A stretch of DNA of 36,146 bases from an uncultured Bacteriovoracaceae bacterium (GCA_913053615.1 CAJXHA010000003.1:1-36146), one strand, 5' to 3'; positions 1 to 8,978 are shown, counted from the first letter of the stretch. Notes: generated by a model from the sequence alone, not told the origin. Numbers and translations are program-made.

Positions 1-2
1 TT

Positions 3-275
3 AAATCCAAAGTCGACCATGCTTTTACCAGTCGAGTTGGAGTAAAGTTCACTGATATTGGACCAAGAGAAAAAAAACTTATTAGTGATTATGTAAATGT
101 CTTTTCAAGTAACCTCATATACCTACAGGTCTTAATTGATTCAATGTACGCGGATAAAAATAACCTAGAAAAGATTAGGTTATTAAGTGAAATACTCCAG
201 TATGATTCAGAGTGGAAGATTTCACAGCTAAGAAAAGTGGTACAGCACGATTACATCAGTTTACAGTGGCTTTAA
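3..275 (+). CDS. PilZ-domain protein, C-terminal fragment (5' end outside window)
   Basis: An open frame runs from the window edge to a TAA at 273-275 and gives about 90 residues without a start codon. The first part (HAFTSRVGVKFTDI then REKKLISDYV) has the look of the last strands and C-terminal helix of a PilZ domain, the c-di-GMP-binding beta barrel: R-x-G-[VI]-x-F-x-x-[IL] followed by a charged helix. The RxxxR and DxSxxG ligand motifs would lie upstream and cannot be checked. The remaining ~60 residues are a helical tail with no recognised motif. The gene ends 61 nt before the receiver protein on the same strand. The frame is solid; the family call is moderate. Confidence 0.6.
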   Translation, partial: KSKVDHAFTSRVGVKFTDIGPREKKLISDYVNVFSSNLIYLQVLIDSMYADKNNLEKIRLLSEILQYDSEWKISQLRKVVQHDYISLQWL

Positions 276-323
276 TTTAGTTAATTTAGTTAATTTAAGT
301 TTAGGTTAACGACAAATCTGACT

Positions 324-329
324 TATAAT
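324..329 (+). promoter_or_regulatory. -10 box of receiver gene; predicted leaderless start
   Basis: A perfect TATAAT ends 7 nt before the ATG at 337. No Shine-Dalgarno precedes either ATG (328 or 337), and the upstream ATG at 328 lies inside the -10 box itself. This favours a transcript starting at or next to 337. No clear -35 is visible (TTAGGT at the 17-nt spacing). Confidence 0.45.
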
Positions 330-336
330 GCAGATT

Positions 337-693
337 ATGAAGAAAGTTGTAATTATTGATGATGAAATCGATGTGAAGATGGTGCTAGAGTTGATGATCT
401 CTGATGTAACAGAAGAGTTTACTTCCTTTACATCTCCAATAGATGCAGAGAAATACATAAATGAACATAAAAACGAGATCGCTATTATCATTTCTGATCA
501 TCGTATGCCTGAAATGAGTGGTGTTGATCTTTTTAAATCACTTGAAAATTTAAAAATACCATTTGCTCTCTGTACAGGAATGCATCCTGGTGAAATAGCA
601 GACTCTATAAAAAGTGATTTATTCTATGTTATGGAAAAGCCATTCAATGAAGAAGAGCTTATTGATCTTGTGAAAAGTTTTGTAAATAAGTAA
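337..693 (+). CDS. Stand-alone response regulator receiver (CheY-like)
   Basis: Single receiver domain of 118 residues with no output domain. Counting from the ATG at 337, the acidic pair is D8-D9, the phospho-acceptor D54 sits in IIISDHRMPEMSG, the switch threonine T80 in ALCTG, and the conserved lysine K101 is followed by Pro. All catalytic residues of the family are present, so it should accept phosphate from a histidine kinase or HPt protein. The start at 337 was chosen over 328 because the 328 ATG is part of the TATAAT box and MKKVVIIDD is the usual receiver N terminus. No kinase is adjacent; the nearest phosphorelay is 10 kb away. The 3' end overlaps a small convergent gene by 35 nt. 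Confidence 0.85.
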   Translation: MKKVVIIDDEIDVKMVLELMISDVTEEFTSFTSPIDAEKYINEHKNEIAIIISDHRMPEMSGVDLFKSLENLKIPFALCTGMHPGEIADSIKSDLFYVMEKPFNEEELIDLVKSFVNK

Positions 694-838
694 CTTGGTC
701 TTTAGTGAATTGTAAGTAATCTTGCAGCGTTTGTGCATCAACTTCCGTTTTATCCTCTAGGCTTTCAATAACAAGTTTGCCAAGTATCTCAAGCCTTAGA
801 GTATTATTAATAAAGTCATGTCGATTAAATTCTTTCAT
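659..838 (-). CDS. Small hypothetical protein (59 aa), coupled to upstream gene
   Basis: The minus-strand ATG at 838-836 overlaps the TGA of the preceding gene as ATGA, the classic layout for translational coupling. The 59-residue product starts MKEFNRHDFINNTLRLEILG and is acidic and helix-prone, with no membrane segment and no cysteine. It ends with TAA inside the 3' end of the receiver gene on the other strand (35-nt convergent overlap). I do not recognise a family. Support comes from the overlap geometry and the ordinary amino-acid composition; it is short enough that chance cannot be excluded. Confidence 0.55.
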   Translation of the reverse strand: MKEFNRHDFINNTLRLEILGKLVIESLEDKTEVDAQTLQDYLQFTKDQVTYLQNFSQDQ

Positions 839-1134
839 TGCAAAATGTATTCAGTCTTTTGTTCTAACTTTTCTTTTAATTGTTTTGCAAAGGATTTAAT
901 AGTCGAGGCCATGCCTGTCTCATTAATTCTTCCTGCTAATTCATCCATTAATAGAGCACCTTTAAGATAAAAGTCTTCACTCTGATCTTCTTCCTTAACT
1001 CTGTTGATGATGTAATTTGCTTCATACTGAAGCTCACTGGTTTTCAAGCTAGTAAGATACTTTTTAAAAGTCGCTTCTTTTTCTTGAATTGCCTTCCTGG
1101 TTCTTAGTTCATCTAACGATACTACTTTTGTCAT
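835..1134 (-). CDS. Hypothetical helical protein (99 aa)
   Basis: Starts MTKVVSLDELRTRK and is almost entirely predicted helix with many Lys and Glu residues, suggesting a small cytoplasmic coiled-coil or adaptor-like protein. The ATG at 1134 was chosen because GGAGAAAAGGAA lies just before it; an in-frame ATG 30 nt further upstream has no such site. The TGA overlaps the ATG of the 59-aa gene downstream, so the two form an operon. No domain recognised. Confidence 0.65.
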   Translation of the reverse strand: MTKVVSLDELRTRKAIQEKEATFKKYLTSLKTSELQYEANYIINRVKEEDQSEDFYLKGALLMDELAGRINETGMASTIKSFAKQLKEKLEQKTEYILQ

Positions 1135-1592
1135 TTCCTTTTCTCCCTCTTTCTCTAACTCCATAAGATTGAGATTACTCCCATTCTTATAAGCAAGCCC
1201 TGTGCCATGTTAAAAGTCTCTCAAAACTTAAAATAAACATGCAAAAGAGCTTAAGTAAGCTAGATATAGGTTTCAAACGATGGTCTTTCAAGCGTTGTAA
1301 GCTTTTTTTTCTTCAGTTTTGTAAAGATTACTCTAAGCATTGCGCGTAAAGCTGTATTTTTTACATCGTCACTGTGTCACCAGCAAGATTTGCTGGTTCT
1401 GTTTTGCATCCACTAAAGAAAAAAATGAAGAACTTTGAAACAAATAATGTTTAAGAAGCCATAAGTAGCCAAAAATTAAGCTTTTTAGGGTAGAATAAAA
1501 TCACTAAATACGTTAAATTTTTCTAAAGCTTAGGGCTTAAAATACCGATAATACTGATTGAATAGATCAACAATTTTAAAAAGAGGTTAGTG
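1135..1592. other. 458-nt gene-free region upstream of clpP
   Basis: No convincing reading frame was found on either strand. It must hold the promoters of the minus-strand pair and of clpP. A compact hairpin with a 7-bp perfect stem (CCAGCAA / TTGCTGG, 3-nt loop) lies at 1380-1396, followed by a modest T-rich run. A GATAAT at 1547-1552 is the best -10 candidate for clpP, but no -35 accompanies it. No heat-shock type (sigma-32 or CIRCE) element was seen. The tig gene, often upstream of clpP, is absent here. Confidence 0.4.
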
Positions 1593-2213
1593 ATGACATC
1601 ACCTAAAATGTATATTCCAAACCCAGTTGTTATTGAACAAACTGCGCGCGGTGAAAGACAGTACGATATTTATTCTCGATTACTTTTAGATCGAATTATT
1701 TTTTTAGGAACAGAGGTAAACGATACAGTTGCTAACCTTCTTATTGCTCAAATGCTTTTCTTAGAGCAAAACGATAGTGAAGCTCCAATTCACTTTTATA
1801 TTAATTCACCTGGAGGAAGTGTTTACGCTGGTCTCGGTATCTACGATATTATGCAACACATTTCATGTCCTGTTTATACTTACTGTGTGGGCCTTGCTGC
1901 TTCAATGGGATCATTACTTTTAGCAGCAGGTGAGAAAGATAATCGTTATGCTCTTCCACATGCAAGAATCATGATTCACCAACCATTAGGTGGAGCTCGT
2001 GGACAAGCTAGTGATATTGAAATTCAAGCGAAAGAAATCTTAGATTTGAAAAAACAATTAACTCAAATCTACGTTGATCACACTTCAACGGGAATGTCTT
2101 TTGAAGCCTATGAAAAAGACATGGATAGAGATCATTATCTTGATCCAGTTAAAGCAAAAGAAAAAGGTTTAATTGATAATATTATTGAACCTAAGGGAAA
2201 AGTTAGAAAGTAA
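1593..2213 (+). CDS. clpP: ATP-dependent Clp protease proteolytic subunit
   Basis: ClpP forms the double-ring peptidase barrel that degrades substrates fed by ClpX or ClpA. The 206-residue product has the usual length and a complete Ser-His-Asp triad: S104 in GLAASMGS, H129 in MIHQP and D180 in DRDHYLD. The oxyanion segment SPGGSV is at 72-77. The hydrophobic-pocket and handle-helix regions are intact. The start ATG at 1593 is 6 nt after AAGAGG; an in-frame GTG at 1590 is too close to that site. clpX follows after 39 nt, the common clpP-clpX arrangement, so co-transcription is expected. Confidence 0.98.
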   Translation: MTSPKMYIPNPVVIEQTARGERQYDIYSRLLLDRIIFLGTEVNDTVANLLIAQMLFLEQNDSEAPIHFYINSPGGSVYAGLGIYDIMQHISCPVYTYCVGLAASMGSLLLAAGEKDNRYALPHARIMIHQPLGGARGQASDIEIQAKEILDLKKQLTQIYVDHTSTGMSFEAYEKDMDRDHYLDPVKAKEKGLIDNIIEPKGKVRK

Positions 2214-2252
2214 TTTTATATAAGTTGTAAATCAAAGAGCTAAAGGACGCAT

Positions 2253-3581
2253 ATGTCATCAAGTAAAAAGAATAGTGGAAATTATGGAACGTTACATTGT
2301 AATTTCTGTGGAAAATCACAGAAAGAAGTAAAAAAGTTAATTGCTGGTCCAGGTGTTTATATCTGTGATGAGTGTATTGAATTATGTAACGATATTATCT
2401 ACGAAGATTCTGTTAAGTCAGTTTCTAAGACAGCTTTAGATAATGTACCTAAACCACATGAAATTAAAGAGCACTTAGATAATTATGTTATCGGGCAAGA
2501 AAGAGCTAAAAAGATTATTTCAGTTGCTGTTCATAATCATTATAAGAGAATTGCTCATAGACCAAGTTCAAAGAAAGGTTCTGATGACGTTGAATTAGCT
2601 AAGTCTAATATTTTATTAGCAGGTCCAACTGGTTCTGGTAAAACATTGATTGCTCAATCATTAGCGAAGTATTTAAACGTTCCTTTCGCTATTGCAGATG
2701 CAACTTCTTTAACTGAAGCAGGTTATGTTGGTGAAGATGTTGAGAATATTATCTTAAATCTCTTACAAAACTGTGATTACGATATAGAAAGAGCCCAAAG
2801 AGGTATCGTTTATATTGATGAGATTGATAAGATTGCTAAAAAATCAGAGAACCCATCGATTACTAGAGATGTAAGTGGGGAAGGTGTTCAGCAAGCTCTT
2901 TTAAAACTCGTTGAAGGAACTGTAGCAAGTGTACCTCCTAAAGGTGGGCGTAAGCATCCTCAACAAGAATTTTTACAAGTTGATACTTCAAATATCTTAT
3001 TTATCGTTGCAGGTGCTTTTGTTGGTCTTGATAAGATTATTGAGCAAAGACAAAATAAGAAACCTAGTCTTGGTTTAGCTGCGAAAAAAGATGATAATAA
3101 GAAAATTGAGAAATCAGCAATAGAGCAATTAGGTGGAATTGAGCCAGGTGATCTATCGAAATTTGGATTAATTCCTGAGTTCATTGGACGTCTTCCAGTA
3201 AACGCAATGTTACAAGAATTAGATGAAGATGCTTTATTACAAATTCTTACAAAACCAAAGAATGCTATTACTAAGCAGTATCAAAAGCTATTTGAGTTCG
3301 ATGGAATCGAATTAGACTTTGAAGAAGAGGCCTTAAGAGAGGTTGCTCGTACTGCTATTGATAAGAAAACCGGTGCCCGTGGATTGCGTTCAATCCTTGA
3401 GCAGACAATGTTAGACGTAATGTATGACATTCCTGCTGATGAGAAAATCGCTAAGTGTGTTGTCACTCAAGCTTCGATTCAAGGTAAGGAAAGACCGAAG
3501 TTAATTGAAGGGGAACGCAAGAAGCCAGAGTCTAAAGACTCATCAATAAAGTCAGCTAAAGACATCGAAAATGCCTCCTAA
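2253..3581 (+). CDS. clpX: ATP-dependent Clp protease ATP-binding subunit ClpX
   Basis: AAA+ unfoldase that recognises tagged substrates and threads them into ClpP. The N-terminal zinc-binding domain is complete with C16, C19, C38 and C41. Walker A GPTGSGKT is at 124-131, the GYVG pore loop at 157-160, Walker B with IDEID near 188-192, the RKH loop at 233-235, the arginine-finger region EFIGRLP around 309-315 and sensor 2 GARGLR at 374-379. Length 442 is typical. The C-terminal ~25 residues are a Lys/Ser-rich tail of low conservation. An AAAGGA site precedes the ATG. Transcription probably ends at the strong hairpin terminator 60 nt downstream. Confidence 0.98.
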   Translation: MSSSKKNSGNYGTLHCNFCGKSQKEVKKLIAGPGVYICDECIELCNDIIYEDSVKSVSKTALDNVPKPHEIKEHLDNYVIGQERAKKIISVAVHNHYKRIAHRPSSKKGSDDVELAKSNILLAGPTGSGKTLIAQSLAKYLNVPFAIADATSLTEAGYVGEDVENIILNLLQNCDYDIERAQRGIVYIDEIDKIAKKSENPSITRDVSGEGVQQALLKLVEGTVASVPPKGGRKHPQQEFLQVDTSNILFIVAGAFVGLDKIIEQRQNKKPSLGLAAKKDDNKKIEKSAIEQLGGIEPGDLSKFGLIPEFIGRLPVNAMLQELDEDALLQILTKPKNAITKQYQKLFEFDGIELDFEEEALREVARTAIDKKTGARGLRSILEQTMLDVMYDIPADEKIAKCVVTQASIQGKERPKLIEGERKKPESKDSSIKSAKDIENAS

Positions 3582-3598
3582 AGATGCAAATTATACCG

Positions 3599-3623
3599 AT
3601 TCAGGGTCAGAGTGATCCTGAAT
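3599..3623 (+). other. Hairpin just after clpX stop
   Basis: ATTCAGGGTC pairs with GATCCTGAAT (10 bp with one G-T pair, 5-nt loop), beginning 17 nt after the clpX stop codon. It has no T run, so it is not by itself a terminator. It may protect the mRNA 3' end ahead of the true terminator 20 nt downstream. Confidence 0.4.
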
Positions 3624-3643
3624 TTATTACTCAGTTATCAAAT

Positions 3644-3682
3644 AAAAAAAGCTTAGGTATTAATTTCCTAAGCTTTTTTTTT
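3644..3682 (+). terminator. Rho-independent terminator of clpP-clpX
   Basis: A 14-bp stem (A-run plus GCTTAGG paired with CCTAAGC plus T-run) with a 9-nt loop is followed directly by nine T residues. The A-tract on the left arm could also allow termination from the opposite direction, but no minus gene reads in here. It separates clpX from lon. Confidence 0.9.
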
Positions 3683-3757
3683 GACCTCAATCCATTTTCT
3701 TGTCAAAATATAAGTAAGCTTAGTTTGTCCATCTAAGCGAACAGCGCAGGAGGTGCT

Positions 3758-6193
3758 ATGGCGGACAAGAAGTCATCAAACGTTAATGAGTCAAAAAACT
3801 ATCCCTTACTACCACTAAGAGATGTAATTATTTTTCCTCACATGGTAGTTCCACTTTTTGTTGGAAGAGAAAAGTCAATCGCAGCGCTTGAGAAAGCAGC
3901 TAAAAATGGAAATGAACTTTTTCTTGTAACTCAAAAAGATGCGAGCGTCCTTAACCCAGAGAGAGAGGATGTTTACGATATCGGAACTGTGGTTAACATT
4001 ATTCAAATGCTAAGGCTGCCAGATAATACTGTAAAGGTATTGATTGAAGGTAAGCACAGAGCAAAAATTGATAACTTTGAGTGTAAGTCTGAAGGTTACT
4101 TTGCAGATGTTACTCAATGTGAAGATGAAACAATCAATGAAGTAGAGTTAGAAGCAACTGTACGTTCAGTGAAAAACATTTTTGAGAGCTACGTTAAGCT
4201 TAATAAGAGAATTCCACCTGAACTACTTATGAGTATTTCTTCAATCACTGATCCTTCAAGATTAGCGGATATCATTGTTGCACACTTAACAATGAAAATT
4301 CCTGAGAAACAAGAAATCTTAAATGCTACTAATGTTGAAACGAGACTTCAGTTACTACTTGAGAAAATGCAAGGTGAAATTGAAGTAATCAATGTTGAAA
4401 AGAAAATTAGATCGCGTGTTAAGCAACAAATGGAAAAGTCTCAGAAAGAGTACTATCTAAATGAGCAAATGAACGCGATTCAAAAAGAGCTTGGCAATAA
4501 AGATGATGGTAAGTCAGATCTTAATGATATGGAAGAGAGACTTGCTGCTAAGAATATGCCACAAGATGCTCGTGAAAAAGTTGAAAAAGAAATCAAGAAA
4601 CTTAAGTCTATGTCTCCAATGTCAGCTGAATCAGCGGTTGTGAGAAATTATGTTGATTGGATGTTAAACCTTCCTTGGCATGAATACACTGTTGATGATA
4701 ATTCAGTTAAGCATGCAAAAGAAGTTTTAGATGGCGATCACTATGGACTTGAAGATGTTAAAGAAAGAATTTTAGAATACATGGCCGTTAGATCATTAGT
4801 TGATGATCCAAACCTAGGTAATGGTACAATTCTTTGTTTAGCTGGACCTCCAGGTGTTGGTAAAACATCAATCTGTAAGTCACTCGCTACATCAATGGGA
4901 AGAAAGTTCGAAAGAATCTCTCTTGGTGGTGTAAGAGATGAAGCAGAGATTAGAGGTCATAGAAGAACTTATGTTGGTGCGATGCCAGGTAAGATCATGC
5001 AAGCTATGAAGAAAGCGGGTACTGGAAATCCAGTAATCCTTTTAGATGAGATTGATAAAATGAGTTCAGATATGAGAGGGGATCCTAGTTCAGCGATGCT
5101 TGAAGTTTTAGACCCAGCTCAGAATAAGAACTTTACTGATCACTATATTGAGTGTGAGTACGATCTTTCTAAAGTAATGTTTGTTATGACAGCAAATGAT
5201 ATTGGTCGAATTCCAGGTCCACTAAGAGACAGAATGGAAATAATCAATATCCCTGGATATACTCCACATGAGAAACAACAGATTGCTAAAAACTACTTAG
5301 TTAAAAGAGCAACTGATAGTCATGGATTAAAAGATTATCCAGTAACAATTAAAGATACTGTTCTTATGCATATCATTAGAGGATATACAAAAGAAGCGGG
5401 TGTTCGTAACCTTGAAAGACATATGAACACAATCGCAAGAAAGATTGCCACAGATGTTGTTTCAAATGATGTTGAAAAAGGTAAGAAGTACAATGTTACC
5501 ACTAAGATGACAGAGAAGTACTTAGGACCTGTTAAATTTGACTCAACTTCAATTGAAGAAAGCCCACAAGTTGGTCTCGTAAATGGATTAGCTTGGACAA
5601 GTGTTGGTGGTGAACTTTTAAATATCGAAGTTGTAACTGTACCAGGTAATGGAAAGATTCAAGTTACTGGAAAACTAGGAGAAGTAATGCAGGAGTCTGC
5701 TAAGGCCGCTCTAAGTTACGTAAGAAGTATTTCAGATAGACTTGGTGTTGACCATGATTGGTATAATAAGAATGATATCCATATTCACGTTCCAGATGGT
5801 GCGACTCCAAAAGATGGTCCTTCAGCTGGTATTACAATGGCAACTGCTTTAACAAGTGCTATTGCTAATATCCCAGTAAGACAAGATGTGGCCATGACTG
5901 GGGAGATCTCACTAAGAGGAAGAGTGATGCCAATTGGTGGATTAAAAGAAAAATTACTTGCTGCTAAGCAAGCTGGAATTCAAACAGTTGTGATTCCAGA
6001 GAAAAATAAGAAAGATCTTGCTAAGGTTCCTGATGAAATTAAGACTGGTCTTGATGTTCATCCAGTAAGCGAAGCAGAAAAAGTACTAAGAATTGCTTTA
6101 GATCTACAGAAACCAGAGGACTTTATGAAAGAAAGAGCTTTCAAAGTGCTTGATGGTGAAAATGAAGACGATAGACAACACGTAGCGAATTAA
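3758..6193 (+). CDS. lon: ATP-dependent Lon protease
   Basis: Hexameric AAA+ serine protease that removes misfolded and regulatory proteins in the cytoplasm. The 811-residue product has the full LonA layout: N-terminal substrate-binding LAN domain (about 14-210), coiled-coil linker, AAA+ module with Walker A GPPGVGKT at 363-370 and Walker B ILLDEID around 427-433, then the protease domain with the catalytic dyad S689 (PKDGPSAG) and K732 ([10 protein letters not shown]). The ATG is preceded by a strong AGGAGG. It has its own upstream space after the clpX terminator and ends at another strong terminator, so it is probably a single-gene unit. No sigma-32-like promoter was recognised. Confidence 0.98.
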   Translation: MADKKSSNVNESKNYPLLPLRDVIIFPHMVVPLFVGREKSIAALEKAAKNGNELFLVTQKDASVLNPEREDVYDIGTVVNIIQMLRLPDNTVKVLIEGKHRAKIDNFECKSEGYFADVTQCEDETINEVELEATVRSVKNIFESYVKLNKRIPPELLMSISSITDPSRLADIIVAHLTMKIPEKQEILNATNVETRLQLLLEKMQGEIEVINVEKKIRSRVKQQMEKSQKEYYLNEQMNAIQKELGNKDDGKSDLNDMEERLAAKNMPQDAREKVEKEIKKLKSMSPMSAESAVVRNYVDWMLNLPWHEYTVDDNSVKHAKEVLDGDHYGLEDVKERILEYMAVRSLVDDPNLGNGTILCLAGPPGVGKTSICKSLATSMGRKFERISLGGVRDEAEIRGHRRTYVGAMPGKIMQAMKKAGTGNPVILLDEIDKMSSDMRGDPSSAMLEVLDPAQNKNFTDHYIECEYDLSKVMFVMTANDIGRIPGPLRDRMEIINIPGYTPHEKQQIAKNYLVKRATDSHGLKDYPVTIKDTVLMHIIRGYTKEAGVRNLERHMNTIARKIATDVVSNDVEKGKKYNVTTKMTEKYLGPVKFDSTSIEESPQVGLVNGLAWTSVGGELLNIEVVTVPGNGKIQVTGKLGEVMQESAKAALSYVRSISDRLGVDHDWYNKNDIHIHVPDGATPKDGPSAGITMATALTSAIANIPVRQDVAMTGEISLRGRVMPIGGLKEKLLAAKQAGIQTVVIPEKNKKDLAKVPDEIKTGLDVHPVSEAEKVLRIALDLQKPEDFMKERAFKVLDGENEDDRQHVAN

Positions 6194-6232
6194 AACTGAA
6201 GTATTAATTGATGACTTCAAAATGGACGAAGA

Positions 6233-6258
6233 GGGAGAACAAAAGTTCTCCCTTTTTT
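6233..6258 (+). terminator. Rho-independent terminator of lon
   Basis: GGGAGAAC pairs with GTTCTCCC around an AAAA loop and is followed by TTTTTTATTTTT. It begins 40 nt after the lon stop codon. Confidence 0.9.
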
Positions 6259-6289
6259 ATTTTTGCGCGTCGCATATTAAAAAAGTCTA

Positions 6290-6318
6290 TTGACATATAA
6301 ATCACTTAGAATTATTTT
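6290..6318 (+). promoter_or_regulatory. Promoter of tRNA-Val
   Basis: A perfect -35 TTGACA (6290-6295) is followed after exactly 17 nt by TATTTT (6313-6318). The predicted start lies near 6325, a dozen nt before the mature tRNA 5' end. It is among the few places in the window with a consensus -35. Confidence 0.7.
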
Positions 6319-6337
6319 AAATGCTCACTTAAAAGAT

Positions 6338-6413
6338 GGGCGTTTAGCTCAGCTGGGAGAGCGCCACCCTTACAAGGTGGATGTCGGCGGTTCGATCCCG
6401 TCAACGCCCACCA
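6338..6413 (+). tRNA. tRNA-Val (anticodon UAC)
   Basis: A 76-nt cloverleaf: acceptor GGGCGTT pairs with AACGCCC, discriminator A, and an encoded CCA. The anticodon arm CCACC-CTTACAA-GGTGG gives anticodon TAC (valine), and the T arm carries GGTTCGATCC. Flanking the tRNA, TTAAAAGAT (6329-6337) and ATCTTTTAA (6413-6421) are perfect inverted repeats that would extend the acceptor helix in the precursor. Confidence 0.97.
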
Positions 6414-6437
6414 TCTTTTAAAAAATCCAAAACATTT

Positions 6438-7031
6438 TTAATTACTTTTTAAATCAAATCCACCAAGGTTTATGACTTTTTCTAATGGCTTACGATCATT
6501 CATATGCTCATCTTCCTGCATTTTCTCTGGCAAATGAGACTTTGGAGCCTTTTTTCCCACAGCAAATGCACAAATTAGGTCATGAGTTTCACTTGGAATA
6601 TTAAGCTTTTCATAGGCCTTATCATAATCGACACCACCAATTCCATGGGTGTAGAGATCTAGGTCTCTTGCTTGAAGGGTTAAAGACATCCAAGCTGCTC
6701 CACAGTCAAAATGAGCGTGCTTATTTGGCTCTCCTGTTTTATCAAAGTCTTTTTTTGAAACAATAAAGCCAATCACCGAACTATCTTTTGCCCACTTTTG
6801 ATTAAAGTCATTTAAAAGGCCTAAAAACTCTTCAAAGTGCTTATCGCTTTTTCTTGCCACAAGAAAAGTCCAAGGTTGCTCGTTAAAGCATGATGGAGAC
6901 CATCTCGCAGCTTCAAATAAGCTTGCAAACTCTCTTGAGGATAGTTCAAAGTCATTATCAAAGGATCGAGGTGACCAACGGTCAATAAATAGATCCTTAA
7001 CTGGTGCATCGTTTTCTCTTATATTGTTCAC
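6438..7031 (-). CDS. Nitroreductase-family FMN oxidoreductase
   Basis: A 197-residue protein of the nitroreductase fold, which uses FMN and NAD(P)H to reduce nitro compounds, quinones or flavins. Family marks are the N-terminal RWSPRSF, AARWSPSCFNEQPW (flavin phosphate and ring contacts), GAAWMSLTLQARDLDLYTHGIGG in the middle and a C-terminal AVGKKAP. The GTG start at 7031 was chosen because AAGGAG ends 5 nt before it; a TTG further upstream lacks a site. It is last in a minus-strand run, 13 nt after the gene for an exported OB-fold-like protein. The exact substrate cannot be told. Confidence 0.88.
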   Translation of the reverse strand: MNNIRENDAPVKDLFIDRWSPRSFDNDFELSSREFASLFEAARWSPSCFNEQPWTFLVARKSDKHFEEFLGLLNDFNQKWAKDSSVIGFIVSKKDFDKTGEPNKHAHFDCGAAWMSLTLQARDLDLYTHGIGGVDYDKAYEKLNIPSETHDLICAFAVGKKAPKSHLPEKMQEDEHMNDRKPLEKVINLGGFDLKSN

Positions 7032-7044
7032 TTTTTCTCCTTTT

Positions 7045-7704
7045 TTATTTTTCAATAATATAACTAGCGATTAGTCGATCATTGATAAAGTCATTCTTAT
7101 TTAAAATACCAGAAACGAGTACTTTATCGCCGATATCAATTTGGGTAAATCCAACATCATCTAATGGGTCATAACTAATTTGGCTAAGTAAAACTTTTAC
7201 CTTACGAAGTCCTGTATCAACTACAAAAAAATCTGTTCCAATTTTTGTGACTTTACCATTTAGAGTTGATTGTGATCTCCCTGGAATTGTGCTTTGAAAA
7301 ATCAAGTCTGTATCTTTTAAGGGAGCACCTTCTTCATCAACTCCACTTACAAATATAAATGAATTGATGTTTTTAACATAAACAGTTGATGCTTCAACCT
7401 TAAATTTCTCTAATGCATCTTGATCGACAAAGCCAGTGATACGAACATCATCTCCAGGCATTAAATTATAGGAGTCATGCTCTTTTACTTCATCATCGAC
7501 TTCAACGATAATTTGTTTTTTTGAGTTCTTTGGCATTACCAATATATTTTCACCTGAGCGTGAAATCACTTTTCCATGAAAAAAAACAAATTCTCCGTCT
7601 CTCTCATTCTTAGTAATTCTTGCCTTAACTGAACTTACTAAAAGAGCAAAGGCCAAGAGTGTGAAAAGTTTTTTGTATGTAAGAATACTTATTTTATTAT
7701 TCAT
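7045..7704 (-). CDS. Exported protein with two OB-fold-like repeats
   Basis: A 219-residue product with a signal peptide (hydrophobic stretch about 13-25, cleavage near VKA). The mature part holds two units that resemble each other: each starts with GKV, runs through short beta-strand-like segments, then a Gxx[VI]xVxG motif and an acidic or basic helix ending in EAS- or IAS-type residues. This pattern is like DUF5666/OB-fold periplasmic proteins. It is a clear paralogue of the next gene upstream (both share EASTVYVKN followed by DEE). AAGGAGG precedes the ATG. Ligand unknown; the call as OB-fold-like is by pattern only. Confidence 0.65.
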   Translation of the reverse strand: MNNKISILTYKKLFTLLAFALLVSSVKARITKNERDGEFVFFHGKVISRSGENILVMPKNSKKQIIVEVDDEVKEHDSYNLMPGDDVRITGFVDQDALEKFKVEASTVYVKNINSFIFVSGVDEEGAPLKDTDLIFQSTIPGRSQSTLNGKVTKIGTDFFVVDTGLRKVKVLLSQISYDPLDDVGFTQIDIGDKVLVSGILNKNDFINDRLIASYIIEK

Positions 7705-7720
7705 TTAATAATCCTCCTTC

Positions 7721-8362
7721 TTATAATTCTTTGATTGTAAACGCTTCGATATCTTTCTTTTCAAGATAGCTCGGTGTGATCATACCAGAGACTTCAATAT
7801 AATCATTTTTGGCAATATCCATATAATTACGAGTGTCAATAGGATTAAAGAACATCGATTTCGTTGATACGCGAATTTTGTCAACTCCCGTTGATAAAGT
7901 AATCATATCGTCAGCGATTGAAAGTACACGTCCTCTTACAAGGACATTCATATTATCATTAGGTGAAATATAGTATGTTGTATAAGATTGAAAATCTTCT
8001 TCATCTGCAGAGCTTGCAAAGAAGTGTGTATTTAAGTTTTTTACGTAGACAGTACTTGCTTCTAGACTTCTTTTCTCTAAGAAATCTTTATCTACCATTC
8101 CAAAAACCATAACTTGGTCTTTAACTTTTAATTGATAACCTTTTTTAAAGCTATCAAAGTCATCCATTTCAACAAGGATATTTTCTCCATCGACATCCAT
8201 ATTAAAACCATTGGCTTGCACGTCTGTAATCTTACCATTGAGAGAAATATACTCACCGTTATCAGATGACTTATAGGCCTCTAAGGCCTCATTGGATTGA
8301 CAAGCACTTACTCCTAATAGGGTAAGTGCTAAGAAAAATACTTGAAAATTTTTAAAATTCAT
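7721..8362 (-). CDS. Lipoprotein with two OB-fold-like repeats
   Basis: A 213-residue lipoprotein: signal sequence and lipobox VSAC with the lipidated cysteine at 21. It shares the two-unit layout of its neighbour at 7045-7704; the two units inside it also match each other (VMVFGMVDKDFLEKRSLEAS versus IEVSGMITPSYLEKKDIEAF). So a unit duplication preceded the gene duplication, after which one copy kept a lipid anchor and the other a plain signal peptide. AAGGAG lies before the ATG, and the upstream gene ends 43 nt away, consistent with an operon. Function unknown. Confidence 0.65.
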   Translation of the reverse strand: MNFKNFQVFFLALTLLGVSACQSNEALEAYKSSDNGEYISLNGKITDVQANGFNMDVDGENILVEMDDFDSFKKGYQLKVKDQVMVFGMVDKDFLEKRSLEASTVYVKNLNTHFFASSADEEDFQSYTTYYISPNDNMNVLVRGRVLSIADDMITLSTGVDKIRVSTKSMFFNPIDTRNYMDIAKNDYIEVSGMITPSYLEKKDIEAFTIKEL

Positions 8363-8405
8363 TTTGTACTCCTTAATTGCGTTTTACAGTTGTTTCTACT
8401 TATTC

Positions 8406-8912
8406 TTAGAAGCGTGGAATATTAATTGAGTATGTTTTATACTCGTCATTTGTTTTAATCATCACTCTTCTGTTTTTGAGGTTGGCTTGTTGATCATCAT
8501 TAGAAAGCTGGTCTTCACCTAAACTTTTAATCGTAATGTTTTGGCTTTCCACCCCATAGTCCTGTAAAATTTCTTTTACATTTTGAGCTCTTTTATAAGC
8601 GAGTTGCTTATTATAAGCTTTTGAACCAGTTGCATCGGTATAGCCTTCAATCGTAATAGTATGATCAGCTTGGTTATAGCCATTAATATCTTGTGCAATA
8701 TTCTTTAATAAAACTTTTTGTTCGGCACTAACACTTGCAGATTCGCTATCAAAAAAAACTGATGGATATTTCTTAGGTAATTCTGTATCAAAGAAGCCTT
8801 GTTGCGATGACGTCGCCACAACCTTCTTTCCGTTTGAAGTTGTACTACAAGCAGCAAACGATAAAACTAAGAGTGGTATTGTTAAAAAATCCTTTTTATT
8901 TCTAATATTCAT
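8406..8912 (-). CDS. OmpA-family (Pal-like) lipoprotein
   Basis: A 168-residue outer-membrane-type lipoprotein: signal peptide with lipobox FAAC and cysteine 22, short linker, then an OmpA C-terminal peptidoglycan-binding domain (about 50-155). The motif GYTDATGS...N..LAYKRAQNVK carries D93 and R108, the two residues that grip diaminopimelate in this family, and NRRVMI closes the domain. It likely tethers the outer membrane to the cell wall. First gene of a minus-strand operon with two OB-fold-like proteins and a nitroreductase; strong AAGGAGG start site. Its promoter region, shared with divergent dps, contains the TGTGTA-N6-TACACA palindrome. Not called pal: no tol genes are adjacent. Confidence 0.88.
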   Translation of the reverse strand: MNIRNKKDFLTIPLLVLSFAACSTTSNGKKVVATSSQQGFFDTELPKKYPSVFFDSESASVSAEQKVLLKNIAQDINGYNQADHTITIEGYTDATGSKAYNKQLAYKRAQNVKEILQDYGVESQNITIKSLGEDQLSNDDQQANLKNRRVMIKTNDEYKTYSINIPRF

Positions 8913-8978
8913 TATTTCCTCCTTATCAATAATCTAAATGATATCAATTCTAAGTGCTTGAAAGCATTGAGAAGTAAA

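Noticed and set aside
2960-3466. Minus-strand frames inside clpX
   Set aside because: They are antisense to a highly conserved gene and lack start signals.
6290-6437. Genomic island or prophage attachment at tRNA-Val
   Set aside because: No integrase gene, no direct repeat of the tRNA 3' end and no change in gene content next to it.
8406-8912. Pal of the Tol-Pal system
   Set aside because: The OmpA-like domain fits, but no tolA, tolB, tolQ or ybgF-like gene is adjacent, so a specific pal call is not supported.
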